DNA of 64,000 nt from Szabonella alba. GTDB taxonomy: Bacteria; Pseudomonadota; Alphaproteobacteria; Rhodobacterales; Rhodobacteraceae. How positions within the stretch are numbered: position 1 is the stretch's first letter; the number at the start of each line of letters is the position of its first letter. Positions 1-8,773 of the stretch are shown piece by piece. The position numbers and the translations under genes were made by a program. Under the pieces are notes generated by a model. That model was not told where the DNA came from. It worked only from the letters and a program-made list of their open reading frames with translations, and searched no databases. The DNA lies in the NCBI RefSeq assembly GCF_016765775.1, contig NZ_JAESVN010000001.1, forward strand, positions 248,001 to 312,000, in the 5' to 3' direction.

Positions 1-732
1 AAGGAATTGCGCAAGGCCGGGCTGATCCATGAGGATTGCATCACCGCCACGGGCCGCACCATCGGTGAGGAACTGGATGTCGTCACGCGTGAGGCCGATG
101 GCCGCGTGATCTATCCCGCCGCCACGCCGATCACCAAGACCGGCGGCGTGGTCGGGCTGAAGGGCAACCTTGCCCCTGAAGGCGCCATCGTGAAGGTCGC
201 TGGCATGTCCGAGGCCGAGCAGGTCTTTACCGGCCCGGCTCGCGTCTTCGATTGCGAAGAGGACGCCTTCGAGGCCGTGAAGGCCCGCACCTACAAGGAA
301 GGTGAGGTCATCGTGATCCGCAACGAGGGCCCCGCAGGCGGCCCCGGCATGCGCGAAATGCTGGCCACCACCGCTGCACTTTCGGGGCAGGGCATGGGCA
401 AGAAGGTGGCCTTGATCACCGACGGGCGTTTCTCGGGCGCGACGCGCGGCTTCTGTGTCGGCCATGTCGGGCCGGAATCGGCCCATGGCGGACCGATCGC
501 GCTGCTGAAGAACGGCGATGTGATCACCATCAACGCGATCACCGGCGAATTGTCGGTCGCGCTGACGGATGAGGAACTCGCCGCCCGCAAGGCAGATTGG
601 AAAGGCCCGCGTGCCACCGATTATGCCAGCGGGTCCCTGTGGAAATATGCCCGCCTTGTCGGCGGCGCGCGGCAGGGGGCGGTGACCCATCCGGGGGCAA
701 CCGCCGAAACCCATGTCTATATGGACCAGTAA
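1..732 (+). CDS. ilvD: Dihydroxy-acid dehydratase, C-terminal part (left-truncated)
   Basis: IlvD dehydrates 2,3-dihydroxy-acids to 2-oxo acids in valine, isoleucine and leucine (and pantothenate) synthesis, using an Fe-S cluster in the cytoplasm. The reading frame is open at base 1 and ends TAA, so about 243 C-terminal residues of a roughly 600-residue protein are visible. The block [11 protein letters not shown] and the later [20 protein letters not shown] match the second conserved IlvD/Edd signature. The active-site N-terminal half lies outside the window. A sugar-acid dehydratase of the same superfamily (Edd type) is less likely, because the C-terminal block [14 protein letters not shown]-like is typical of IlvD. 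The last 20 bases overlap the next gene. Confidence 0.93.
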   Translation, partial: KELRKAGLIHEDCITATGRTIGEELDVVTREADGRVIYPAATPITKTGGVVGLKGNLAPEGAIVKVAGMSEAEQVFTGPARVFDCEEDAFEAVKARTYKEGEVIVIRNEGPAGGPGMREMLATTAALSGQGMGKKVALITDGRFSGATRGFCVGHVGPESAHGGPIALLKNGDVITINAITGELSVALTDEELAARKADWKGPRATDYASGSLWKYARLVGGARQGAVTHPGATAETHVYMDQ

Positions 733-1348
733 GATCCGGGGGGCGGCGGCTTTGGTCGCCGCCTGCCTGATGCTTTCGGCCTGCGTGACGACAGGGGGCG
801 GCGGTGGACGCAACACCGCGCCGCCTGCCGTTCCGGGCGGCGTGGCGCTGGCCGCGCCCTCGGGCTTCTGCCTTGTCGAAAGTACAAGGCAGATCCGCGA
901 CGGCGTCGATCTTGCCGGGTTCCGGCGTTGCCCGGGGGCGATGGCATCGGGCCCCGATTCGATTCTGACCGTGGTGATCGGCGGCGAGGGGTCGGCGCTT
1001 GGCCTGCAGGTCAACGGGCCGGACATGGCGGCCTATTTCACCTCTGATGCCGGGCGCCGCGCGCTGAGCCGCCGGGGCGATCCGCGCAGCGTGACCGTGC
1101 ATGAGGTGCGTCGCAGCGAAACCGCGCTGCTGCTGCGCGTCACCGACCGGGCGCAGCCGGGAGCGGTGAATTCATGGCGCGCGGTGACGGGCCTGCGCGA
1201 CCGGCTGGTGACCCTGTCGCTGCGCAACCCGGCGGAAGGCCCGGCCCTTGCCCCCGCCGAGGGTGAGGCGCTGATCCGGCGCTTTCTTGCGGCCATGCGC
1301 GGCGCGAACCGCCAGACGGCCGGACAGGAAGCAATACTGACGGATTGA
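713..1348 (+). CDS. Putative lipoprotein of unknown function
   Basis: The product has 211 residues. The N-terminus has a hydrophobic stretch ending in the lipobox LSAC, with Cys24 as the predicted lipidation site, then a Gly-rich linker, so it is probably tethered to a membrane on the periplasmic side. The rest is a soluble domain with no motif I recognise. The ATG at 713 overlaps the end of ilvD by 20 bases in another frame; it is chosen because it gives a complete signal peptide directly before the lipobox. Co-orientation with ilvD suggests read-through, but nothing ties its role to branched-chain amino acids. Confidence 0.72.
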   Translation: MSIWTSKIRGAAALVAACLMLSACVTTGGGGGRNTAPPAVPGGVALAAPSGFCLVESTRQIRDGVDLAGFRRCPGAMASGPDSILTVVIGGEGSALGLQVNGPDMAAYFTSDAGRRALSRRGDPRSVTVHEVRRSETALLLRVTDRAQPGAVNSWRAVTGLRDRLVTLSLRNPAEGPALAPAEGEALIRRFLAAMRGANRQTAGQEAILTD

Positions 1349-1513
1349 CCGATCGCATGCACAAGGGCGGACAAGCGGGCCTTTGGGATGTAATCTGCCG
1401 AAATCTTTGGAAATCCGAGTCGCGACCGGGATAAATACCAGTTGCGTCGGGCGGGGGAATCGTTTCCACAGGCGAAATAGTGTCGGGGCAGGGCAGACCA
1501 AAAGGGACCGGAG

Positions 1514-2278
1514 ATGCGTGAAAGACTGATCGACCGGCTGATCCACCGGGGCGCCTTGCGCCGTTGGCGCAAGCTGGCCGATTTTGCGACCGGGCTGGAT
1601 CTGGAAAGCCTGCAGCGCTACCGCGCGCAGGCCTGGACGCTGCGTCGCAGTCTGGACCGGGTGATCCATCTGGCCGAACACCGTCTGGCGCTGCCGGTGA
1701 TCGGGTCCAACGCGCTGCGTCGACCGATGGGGGCCGACTGGGTCTGGCGGCCGATGCTGTGGAAAGGGCCGATCCCGGTGCCGGGCTATTCCTCGGTTCC
1801 GGGCAAGGCATCGATCTGCGAGGGCACCACGCTTTTCCATGATTGCCGCCGCAGCGAACTGACCCTGCGCCAGATCCGCAACAACCGCGACTCCGATCTT
1901 GCCCCTTTCGGTGCGCGGATGGATGTTTTCGGCTTTGACGGGTCGTTTCTATCCATGGTGATCGAACTGCCCCAAGAGGCGATCACGGGGCTGCGGCTCA
2001 ATCATCTGATCCGGGTCAGTGCCATCGTCGAGATGGAAAAGCCGCTGGAAATCTTCGCCCGGCTGAACATCAAGCACGGCCCGAATGTCGAACAGGTGGT
2101 GCGCGAACTGCCGCTGAACGCAGACGAGGTGATGGTCGAGTTTGACCTTGCCTATACAAAAATGAACGAAAAGCGTGTCGAACGGCTTTGGGTCGATCTG
2201 ATTTTTGAAGGCCCCGAGATGAACCAGATCATTCTGCGCGACGTGACCTTCGCGCGCCGCCCGCGGGCGGAACTTTAG
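1514..2278 (+). CDS. Conserved hypothetical protein, Rhodobacterales type
   Basis: The product has 254 residues. The start ATG at 1514 follows the purine-rich sequence AAAGGGACCGGAG. The N-terminal 60 residues are strongly basic and helical. The middle contains WVWRPMLWKGPI and a CEGTTLFHDC segment with two cysteines, and the C-terminal half is beta-rich (FVF, VEFDL, WVDLIFEGP). There is no signal peptide or membrane segment. It resembles a family I remember as Rhodobacterales-restricted (possibly DUF6478), but the family name is from memory and unsure. It is followed after 44 bases by another unknown gene in the same direction, so the two may be co-transcribed. Confidence 0.7.
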   Translation: MRERLIDRLIHRGALRRWRKLADFATGLDLESLQRYRAQAWTLRRSLDRVIHLAEHRLALPVIGSNALRRPMGADWVWRPMLWKGPIPVPGYSSVPGKASICEGTTLFHDCRRSELTLRQIRNNRDSDLAPFGARMDVFGFDGSFLSMVIELPQEAITGLRLNHLIRVSAIVEMEKPLEIFARLNIKHGPNVEQVVRELPLNADEVMVEFDLAYTKMNEKRVERLWVDLIFEGPEMNQIILRDVTFARRPRAEL

Positions 2279-2322
2279 GCGTCCCGGGGCGCGCACGCGG
2301 CGAAAGGCGGAAAGGAAAAGCC

Positions 2323-2697
2323 ATGGCAGAGATGAGGCTTGTCAAGACACGGTTCCGGGCCGGGATCTGGGAAGGGGTGCTGTCGGGCGCCTCCGGCCAG
2401 CCGGTGCTGGATCTGCATCACAAGGACAAACCGGTCGGTACGCCGCAGATCACCGCGATTGCCGAACGCGCGGGGGACTGGGCGGTATCGGTGCCGGTTC
2501 CGGCGGATCTTCTGTCCGAGGGGGTCGAGACCTTTCTGATCTGCGACCGGGCGACGGGTGACAGACTGGCGCATTTCACCATCATTTCCGGTGTGGCGCT
2601 TGAGGACGACATCCGCGCCGAGGTCGATCTGCTGCGGGCGGAACTGGACATGCTCAAACGCGCCTTCCGCCGGCATTGTCTGGAAACCACGGCCTGA
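2323..2697 (+). CDS. Small conserved hypothetical protein
   Basis: The product has 124 residues, beta-rich in the first 90 and ending in an amphipathic helix (DIRAEVDLLRAELDMLKRAF) that looks like a short coiled coil, so it may self-associate. There is no signal peptide or transmembrane segment. The ATG at 2323 follows GGCGGAAAGGAAAAGCC, a good ribosome site; a second ATG lies three codons later. It sits 44 bases after the preceding unknown gene. A 13-base imperfect tandem repeat runs through its last codons and past its stop. Function unknown. Confidence 0.65.
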   Translation: MAEMRLVKTRFRAGIWEGVLSGASGQPVLDLHHKDKPVGTPQITAIAERAGDWAVSVPVPADLLSEGVETFLICDRATGDRLAHFTIISGVALEDDIRAEVDLLRAELDMLKRAFRRHCLETTA

Positions 2698-2731
2698 AAC
2701 CGCATCCTGAAACCGCAGCCTAAAACCACGG
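2679..2731. repeat. 13-base imperfect tandem repeat across a stop codon
   Basis: Four adjacent units can be read: TCTGGAAACCACGG, CCTGAAACCGCAT, CCTGAAACCGCAG and CCTAAAACCACGG. The two central units differ only in the last base. The array starts inside the coding end of the upstream gene (stop at 2695-2697) and continues into the spacer before the convergent response-regulator gene. Role unknown; replication slippage is the simplest origin. Confidence 0.6.
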
Positions 2732-2806
2732 TCTGAGCGGTCTTGCCGTCGCTGTCGCGCCTGACTTTCGGCAGTCTGCGCCGGACGTGAGGGGCGCGCG
2801 GCCCGG

Positions 2807-3514
2807 TCAGGTCCAGTCCACCTCTCCCAGAAAGATATAGCCCGCGCCATAGATCGTCTTGATCAGCGCGGGGTTTTTCGGATCCTCGCCCAGTTTCGTG
2901 CGCAGCCGCGAAATGCGCACATCCATGGCCCGGTCAAAACTTTCCCCTGCCGCGCCGCCCAGGCTTTCCTGCATCTGCGCGCGGGAAATCAGCCGTTTCG
3001 GCGCTTCCAGAAACAGGCGCAGCACCTCGCCCTCGGCATGGGAAAACGCCACCTCGGCCCCGCTGGCATCGATCATTACATAGCGGTCGAAATGCGCGGT
3101 CCAGCCGTTGAACCGGGCAATCTGGGCCTGTCGTTCCGCCCCGCCCCGCCCCTTGCGCAGCCTTGCCCGCACCCGGGCCACCACCTCGGCCGGATCGAAG
3201 GGTTTTATGATGTAGTCATCGGCCCCCAGTTCCAGCCCGGTCACCCGGTCCTGCACCTGTGCCCGGCCCGAAATGATGATGATTGCCGCCCCCGATTCCA
3301 GCGCCAGCCGGTGCACCACCGCCAGCCCGTCGCGGTCGGGCAGGCCCAGATCGACCAGACAGACATCGGGGGCAACCCGGTTCAGCGCCGCCTCGAATTC
3401 GGTGGCCCGGGCAAAGGCCATGCAGCGGAAACCGGCCTCTTCCAGCGCATCCTTCAACAGGCTGCGGATCTCGGGTTCGTCATCCAGAACCGTGATCAGC
3501 GCGGATCGGGTCAT
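2807..3514 (-). CDS. OmpR-family two-component response regulator
   Basis: The product has 235 residues. A receiver domain (about 1-120) has the acidic pocket Asp11/Asp12, the phospho-acceptor Asp55 in CLVDLGLP and the conserved Lys104 in IIKPFD. The C-terminal part (about 135-232) is a winged-helix DNA-binding domain ending KTIYGAGYIF, the usual signature of OmpR/PhoB regulators. Its ATG overlaps the stop of the histidine kinase gene by 4 bases (ATGA), so the kinase upstream in the same transcript is the obvious partner. Target genes are not shown by the sequence; the divergent acyl-CoA ligase/ABC operon is one candidate, by position only. Confidence 0.9.
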   Translation of the reverse strand: MTRSALITVLDDEPEIRSLLKDALEEAGFRCMAFARATEFEAALNRVAPDVCLVDLGLPDRDGLAVVHRLALESGAAIIIISGRAQVQDRVTGLELGADDYIIKPFDPAEVVARVRARLRKGRGGAERQAQIARFNGWTAHFDRYVMIDASGAEVAFSHAEGEVLRLFLEAPKRLISRAQMQESLGGAAGESFDRAMDVRISRLRTKLGEDPKNPALIKTIYGAGYIFLGEVDWT

Positions 3515-5493
3515 GCGGGGCCCCCTGTCAGGAAATGATCAAGCATCCGGGTGTCGAACGGCTTTTGCAACACGCCGAAGCGTGCCGCCCCCCGGTCACG
3601 CAGCGCGGTGCCGGGGGGCAGCGCACTCATCAGGCAGACGCGGGCGGGATGGGCGCGTGCTGCCAGCACCTCCAGCATCTCGACCCCGTTCATCGGACCC
3701 GCCAGCGAGATATCGGACAGGATCACGTCGATACCCGGCAGATCGGCCAGTTGCAGCCCCTCTTCGGCGCTGCCCGCCTCAATCACCGAATGGCCAAGGG
3801 CGCGCAGCATCTCGCGCACGGTCTCGCGGATATCGGCGCTGTCCTCGACCACCAGCACCAGACGCGGGGCGCTGCCCGGAACCGCACGACGCAGCGGCAG
3901 GCGCAGGATCACCCGCGCGCCTCCGCCTGCGCGGTTCGCCAGCCGCACGGTGCCCCCGGCCAGTGTTACCTGATCATAGACCATGGACAGGCCCAGCCCC
4001 GACCCCTCACCGCCCTTGGTGGTGAAGAAGGGTTCCAGCCCGCGCTCCAGCGCCTCGGGCGCAAAGCCCGGCCCGTCATCCTCGACTGCGATTTCCAGCC
4101 AGGTGTCGCGCAGCGCCCGGGCGGTCAGGCGGATGCAGCCCTGCCGCCCGGCCATGGCGTCGCGGGCGTTCAGGATCAGATTCACCAGCGCATCCTGCAA
4201 GGCCCCGGCATCCAGCATCAGCGCGGTGTCGATTTCGGTGTCCTGAACCTCCAGCACCTGACTGTCGGGCAGGACCGGACGCGCCAGAACCACCAGATCG
4301 GCCAGAAAATCGCGCAGATCGACCGCCGAGGGGCGCAGTTCCCGCCGCCCCGAAATCCCGGCGATCCGGTCCAGAAGCGTGCCGCCGCGCCGCGCTGCAC
4401 CAAGGGTTGCCGCCACCAGATCCGCCCCGCCCAGCGGCAGCGCCATGCGTTGCAGCCGCGATTGCAGGCCCAGGATGATGGTCAGAAGGTTCGAGAAATC
4501 ATGCGCCAGACCGCTGGTCACCTGGGCTGCCAGTTCGCGCTTGCGGGTCTGCATCAGGGCGGACCGCGCCTGCACCTCTTCGGTCACATCCATCGACAGG
4601 ATATAGACGCCGTTGATCGGCCCTGCGGCCTCTGACATGCCGCCTTTGGCCCCGTTCCCGTCCGTGCCATGGGGCGGCGCCTGGGGCAGCCGGTCGGGGG
4701 TGAAGGCCGCGCGGATGCGCCGTCCGCTTTCGTCATCCGCGAATTCGAAAACCGAGGCCTCACCGGCCAGCGCGCGGTCCAGATAGGGCGCGATCTTTTC
4801 AAAGGTCGCCTGCCCCAAGGCCTCACGCCCCGTCAGGCCCAGAATGGAATTGGGTCGCCCCGGCATGACCGAGGACAGCCGCCGGTTGGAATAGGTATAG
4901 CGCAGGTCGCGCCCGACATGGGCGATATGGGCGGGCATCATCTCGGTCGTCAGACGGGTGCGCGCCTCCATCTCGGTCAGTTCGCGCTTGGCTTCCTGCA
5001 GGGCTGCGTTGGTCGCGGCCAGTTCGCGGTTTGCCTGCGCCAGCCGTTCGGCATTGGCCAGAACCTGTTCAGACAATTCCTCGGACCGGGCGCGCAGCAG
5101 CCCTTCCTGCATCTTGATTTCGGTGATGTCGGTATAGACCGTGACCCAGCCGCCCTGCGGCAAGGGTGCCCCCTCGACCGAGATCCAACGCCCGTTCGCG
5201 CGACGGCGCTCCATGTAATGCGGCTGAAAGGCACGGGCGGTCTCGACCCGGGCGCGGACGGCCTCGGCCTCATTCCCGACCGGGCCGTATTCGCCCTGCT
5301 GCACCAGATAGCGGATGGTTTCCTCAAAGCTGACACCGGTATGCGTCAGCCAGTCGGGAAGGCCGAACATGTCCTGATAGCGCCGGTTGCACAGCGCCAG
5401 TTGCAGGTCATTGTCGAAGATCGACAGCGCCTGCTGGATCAGGTTCAGCCCCGCCGCCGTCAGGCTGGCCCGCATCCCTTCGGTCAGTTCCAT
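3511..5493 (-). CDS. Hybrid PAS sensor histidine kinase with C-terminal receiver
   Basis: The product has 660 residues and no clear membrane segment, so it is probably cytoplasmic. In order: a PAS-like domain (about 15-125, with the typical WISVEGAPLPQGGWV), a coiled-coil linker (about 130-180), a second PAS-like domain (about 185-305), a HisKA region with phospho-acceptor His331 in GLAHDFSN, an HATPase_c domain with the N-box NLILNARDA (Asn442), DDGPGF and GLGLS motifs, and a receiver domain (about 545-658) with Asp594 and Lys644. The frame stays open far upstream on this strand, but that stretch overlaps the divergent ligase gene. The ATG at 5493 is preceded by AAGGGG and gives a sensible PAS start. 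It overlaps the response regulator by 4 bases. Confidence 0.88.
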   Translation of the reverse strand: MELTEGMRASLTAAGLNLIQQALSIFDNDLQLALCNRRYQDMFGLPDWLTHTGVSFEETIRYLVQQGEYGPVGNEAEAVRARVETARAFQPHYMERRRANGRWISVEGAPLPQGGWVTVYTDITEIKMQEGLLRARSEELSEQVLANAERLAQANRELAATNAALQEAKRELTEMEARTRLTTEMMPAHIAHVGRDLRYTYSNRRLSSVMPGRPNSILGLTGREALGQATFEKIAPYLDRALAGEASVFEFADDESGRRIRAAFTPDRLPQAPPHGTDGNGAKGGMSEAAGPINGVYILSMDVTEEVQARSALMQTRKRELAAQVTSGLAHDFSNLLTIILGLQSRLQRMALPLGGADLVAATLGAARRGGTLLDRIAGISGRRELRPSAVDLRDFLADLVVLARPVLPDSQVLEVQDTEIDTALMLDAGALQDALVNLILNARDAMAGRQGCIRLTARALRDTWLEIAVEDDGPGFAPEALERGLEPFFTTKGGEGSGLGLSMVYDQVTLAGGTVRLANRAGGGARVILRLPLRRAVPGSAPRLVLVVEDSADIRETVREMLRALGHSVIEAGSAEEGLQLADLPGIDVILSDISLAGPMNGVEMLEVLAARAHPARVCLMSALPPGTALRDRGAARFGVLQKPFDTRMLDHFLTGGPA

Positions 5494-5502
5494 CCGCGCC
5501 CC

Positions 5503-5550
5503 TTGCTTTTTCTGTCCGGAAATATCCCGGGGGTCCGGGGGCTGGACCCC
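5503..5550 (-). repeat. Intergenic hairpin/tail repeat, copy A
   Basis: On the minus strand this reads as a 7-bp hairpin (GGGGTCC, loop AGCCCCC, GGACCCC) followed by the family tail CCCGGGATATTT and GACAGAAAAAG. The tail ends about 12 bases before the kinase start codon, so it forms part of that gene's leader and lies next to its ribosome site. It shares the tail with copies near 25461, 30221 and 32931 but has a different hairpin. Confidence 0.6.
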
Positions 5551-5632
5551 GGCCTTGTCCGGGGCCCCGCCCTGCCGGAACGCTAGCACCCTGCGCTGCG
5601 CGGCGGAAAGCCCCGGAACCAGCCTGTTACAA

Positions 5633-5649
5633 TTCGCAAGGATTGCGAA
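5633..5649. promoter_or_regulatory. 17-base palindrome, candidate operator
   Basis: TTCGCAA-GGA-TTGCGAA has perfect 7-base arms around a 3-base centre. It lies between the divergently transcribed kinase and acyl-CoA ligase genes, where an operator is expected. The arms recall the TTTGCAAA-type sites described for short-chain acyl-CoA regulators of the PccR/ScfR kind in Rhodobacter and relatives; that link is inference. The core GCAAGGATTGC recurs at 40147-40157. Confidence 0.45.
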
Positions 5650-5766
5650 AAGTTCACGCAACCTTTCCGGCACATCCCTATGCTTGGTCCCATGGACGGC
5701 GACAGAATCGTCCGGGATGACAGGGCCGGGGATGCCGCAGCGCGCCCCCGGAAAGGGAGGAACCGC

Positions 5767-7770
5767 ATGACCGACGCCGTGGCGCAGCCTGCGCCCGATT
5801 CTGGACCTGTACTTGGCCCCGCAACTGGCCCCGCGTCGATCCCCGCGCTTCTGGCGCGCAATGCCGCCCGGCATGGCGCGAAACCGGCATGGCGGGAAAA
5901 GGAATTCGGCATCTGGCAAAGCTGGACATGGGCCGAAGCGGCGGTCGAGATCCGCGCCATGGCGCTGGGCTTTCTGGCGCGGGGTCTGGAACCGGGGGAC
6001 TATGTCGCGATCATCGGGCGCAACCGGCCGCAGCTTTACTGGTCGATGATCGCAGCCCAGATGTGCGGCGCGGTGCCGGTGCCTTTGTATCAGGATGCCG
6101 TGGCCGAAGAGATGGCCTATGTGCTGGATCATTGCGGCGCACGGTTCGTGATCGCGGGCGATCAGGAACAGGTGGACAAGGTGCTGGAAATTCAGGACCG
6201 GCTGCCCGCTGTGGAACGCATCGTCTATCTGGACGGGCGCGGCATGCGCAAATACGACCATGCGCGCATGGATGCGCTGGCGGCACTGGTCGCCGATGGG
6301 AGGGCCGCCAGCCCCGAGCGCGGCGCCGAACTGGATGCGCGTATCGCGGCCCTCGGCCCCGACAGCACCTGTGTGATGCTCTATACCTCGGGCACGACCG
6401 GCAAGCCCAAGGGCGTAGTCCTGTCGAACCGCAATATCATCGAGACGGCGCGGAACTCGTCCGAATTCGACGGGCTGCGCGCGGGGGATGAGGTTCTCGC
6501 CTATCTGCCGATGGCCTGGGTCGGCGATTTCATCTTCTCCATCGGTCAGGCGCTGTGGACCGGGTTCTGTGTGAACTGCCCCGAAAGTCCCGACACGATG
6601 ATGACCGACCTGCGCGAGATCGGGCCAACCTATTTCTTTGCCCCGCCCCGGGTGTTCGAGGGGCAGCTGACCAATGTGATGATCCGGATGGAGGATGCCG
6701 GGCGGCTGAAGCAATGGCTGTTCCACCGTTTCATGGCCACCGCCCGCCGCGTCGGCCCCGCGATCCTTGATGGCCGCCCCGTCGCCCTGTCCGACCGGCT
6801 GGCCTATGCGCTGGGGGATCTGCTGGTCTATGGCCCCTTGAAAAACACGCTGGGTTATTCGCGCATCCGCGTCGGATATACGGCCGGAGAGGCGATCGGC
6901 CCCGAGATCTTTGACTTCTACCGCGCGCTCGGGATCAACCTGAAACAGCTTTACGGCCAGACCGAGGCATCGGTCTTCATCACCCAGCAACCCGATGGCG
7001 AGGTGAGGTCCGATACGGTGGGCGTGCCTTCGCCGGGGGTGGAGCTGCGCATCGCGGATAACGGAGAGGTGTTCTACCGTTCCCCCGGCACCTTTGTCGA
7101 ATATTACAAGAACGCCGAAAGCACCGCCGCAACCAAGGATGCTGAGGGTTGGGTGGCCACCGGAGATGCCGGGTTCTTTGAGGAAGGCACCGGCCATCTG
7201 CGCATCATCGACCGTGCCAAGGATGTGGGCAAGATGGCGGATGGGCGGCTTTTCGCGCCGAAATATGTTGAAAACAAACTGAAATTCTATCCCGCGATCC
7301 TAGAGGCCGTGGTCTTCGGCAATGGCCGAGACCGTTGCACCGCTTTCGTCAATATCGACCTTGCAGCGGTGGGCAACTGGGCCGAACGCAACAATATCGC
7401 CTATTCCAGCTATCAGGAACTGTCGCAGCACCCGGATGTGCGCGGAATGATCAAGGCCCATATCGCCGAGGTCAATGCCTCGATCGCCGCCGATCCGATG
7501 CTGGCGGGCTGTCAGATCCACCGCTTCCTGATCCTGCACAAGGAACTGGATGCCGATGACGGAGAGATGACTCGCACGCGCAAGGTGCGCCGCCGGGTGA
7601 TCGAGGAGAAATATGTCGATCTGATCGACGCACTTTATGGTGGGGTGGCCAGTATCCAGACCGAAACCGAAGTGACCTACGAGGATGGCCGCAAGGGACA
7701 TATCCGCGCGACGCTGGTGATCGAGGAGGCGGCGGTTGTTGCCGGTGGGCAGAGGATGGCGGCTGAATGA
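5767..7770 (+). CDS. Long-chain acyl-CoA ligase family (AMP-forming) protein
   Basis: The product has 667 residues, in the range of long-chain fatty acyl-CoA ligases. It should adenylate a carboxylic acid with ATP and transfer it to CoA in the cytoplasm. Motif A3 is intact at about 207-216 (TSGTTGKPKG), followed by YGQTEAS, ATGDAGFF and the long-chain-type segment RAKDVGKMADGRLFAPKY. The start ATG at 5767 follows AAAGGGAGGAA; an in-frame upstream ATG at 5680 is rejected because it lacks a ribosome site. It heads an operon with a LIV-type ABC transporter and a second ligase, so its substrate is probably what that transporter imports. The chemical identity of the substrate cannot be read from sequence. 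Confidence 0.88.
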   Translation: MTDAVAQPAPDSGPVLGPATGPASIPALLARNAARHGAKPAWREKEFGIWQSWTWAEAAVEIRAMALGFLARGLEPGDYVAIIGRNRPQLYWSMIAAQMCGAVPVPLYQDAVAEEMAYVLDHCGARFVIAGDQEQVDKVLEIQDRLPAVERIVYLDGRGMRKYDHARMDALAALVADGRAASPERGAELDARIAALGPDSTCVMLYTSGTTGKPKGVVLSNRNIIETARNSSEFDGLRAGDEVLAYLPMAWVGDFIFSIGQALWTGFCVNCPESPDTMMTDLREIGPTYFFAPPRVFEGQLTNVMIRMEDAGRLKQWLFHRFMATARRVGPAILDGRPVALSDRLAYALGDLLVYGPLKNTLGYSRIRVGYTAGEAIGPEIFDFYRALGINLKQLYGQTEASVFITQQPDGEVRSDTVGVPSPGVELRIADNGEVFYRSPGTFVEYYKNAESTAATKDAEGWVATGDAGFFEEGTGHLRIIDRAKDVGKMADGRLFAPKYVENKLKFYPAILEAVVFGNGRDRCTAFVNIDLAAVGNWAERNNIAYSSYQELSQHPDVRGMIKAHIAEVNASIAADPMLAGCQIHRFLILHKELDADDGEMTRTRKVRRRVIEEKYVDLIDALYGGVASIQTETEVTYEDGRKGHIRATLVIEEAAVVAGGQRMAAE

Positions 7771-7808
7771 GCGGTGCTTTTCACGCCCCCGGCATCTATC
7801 CGCTTGCC

Positions 7809-7921
7809 CCCCACCTCCGACCCCACCCCACGAGGGGGAGGGGAGGTGACCCGGACCCGGTAACAGTGCGACAGGCAAAGACGGTCCCGCCCCCCTTGTT
7901 GGGGAGGAGGGGAGGGGGGGC
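7809..7921 (+). repeat. C- and G-rich inverted repeats with G-quadruplex-like run
   Basis: The 181-base spacer between the ligase and the ABC ATPase holds two strong inverted repeats. In the first, CACCTCC (7812-7818) pairs with GGAGGTG (7842-7848), with C4/G4 tracts inside. In the second, GCCCCCC (7889-7895) pairs with GGGGGGC (7915-7921). The coding strand at 7900-7920 has four successive G-runs (4, 2, 4 and 7 G), a possible G-quadruplex about 30 bases before the next start. This could lower or control read-through between the two genes; that is inference. Confidence 0.5.
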
Positions 7922-7951
7922 AGCGGCCCCCGGCAGAAGGAACCCCCTCAG

Positions 7952-8773
7952 ATGAACGCCCCTTCCCCTGACGGCTACACCACCGCCGATGGCCGCAGCA
8001 TCGGGCCTGTCCTGATGGAAATGAAGAACATCACCCTGCGCTTTGGCGGGGTGAAGGCGATCACCGATATTTCCTTCGACATCCGCGAAGGTGAGATCCG
8101 CGCGATCATCGGGCCGAACGGGGCGGGCAAATCCTCGATGCTGAACGTGATCTCGGGATTCTATGTCCCGCAAGAGGGTGAGGTCTGGTTCCGCGGCGCG
8201 CGCCGTCCGGCGATGAAACCCTTTCAGGTGGCGCGGCAGGGCATTGCGCGGACCTTCCAGAATATCGCGCTGTTCGAAGGGATGAGCGTTCTGGACAATA
8301 TCATGACCGGTCGTCTGACGCTGATGAAATCCGGGCTGATGGCGCAGGCGCTGTGGTGGGGGCGGGCCGAGGCCGAGGAGACCGCGCATCGCGCCGAGGT
8401 CGAGCGCATCATCGACTTTCTGGAAATCCAGCATATCCGCAAGACGCCGGTGGGGCGTCTGCCTTACGGGCTGAAGAAACGGGTTGAACTGGCGCGGGCA
8501 CTGGCGGCGGAACCCAAACTGCTGCTGCTGGATGAGCCGATGGCGGGCATGAATGTCGAGGAGAAAGAGGACATGTCCCGCTTCATCCTGGATGTGAATG
8601 ACGAATTCGGCACCACCATCGCGCTGATCGAGCATGACATGGGCGTGGTCATGGACTTGTCAGACCGCGTTGTGGTGATGGATTACGGCAAGAAGATCGG
8701 CGACGGCACCCCCGATGAGGTGCGCAGCAATCAGGCCGTTATCGACGCCTATCTGGGGGTGGCGCATGACTGA
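7952..8773 (+). CDS. LIV-type ABC transporter ATP-binding protein (LivG-like)
   Basis: The product has 273 residues and is the first of two cytoplasmic ATPases of a branched-chain-amino-acid-type (HAAT) importer. Walker A is GPNGAGKS, the signature is the LivG-type variant PYGLKKRVELARAL, Walker B is LLLLDEP, and the switch His lies in IALIEHDM. The ATG at 7952 follows AGAAGGA. The 3' end overlaps the next gene by 8 bases. With ligases at both ends of the operon, the cargo is more likely an organic acid or a related compound than leucine. Confidence 0.9.
   Translation: MNAPSPDGYTTADGRSIGPVLMEMKNITLRFGGVKAITDISFDIREGEIRAIIGPNGAGKSSMLNVISGFYVPQEGEVWFRGARRPAMKPFQVARQGIARTFQNIALFEGMSVLDNIMTGRLTLMKSGLMAQALWWGRAEAEETAHRAEVERIIDFLEIQHIRKTPVGRLPYGLKKRVELARALAAEPKLLLLDEPMAGMNVEEKEDMSRFILDVNDEFGTTIALIEHDMGVVMDLSDRVVVMDYGKKIGDGTPDEVRSNQAVIDAYLGVAHD

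Noticed and set aside
5494-7197. N-terminal extension of the sensor kinase frame to 1228 codons
   Set aside because: The extension is antisense to the acyl-CoA ligase and lacks domains; the ATG at 5493 has a ribosome site and a PAS start.
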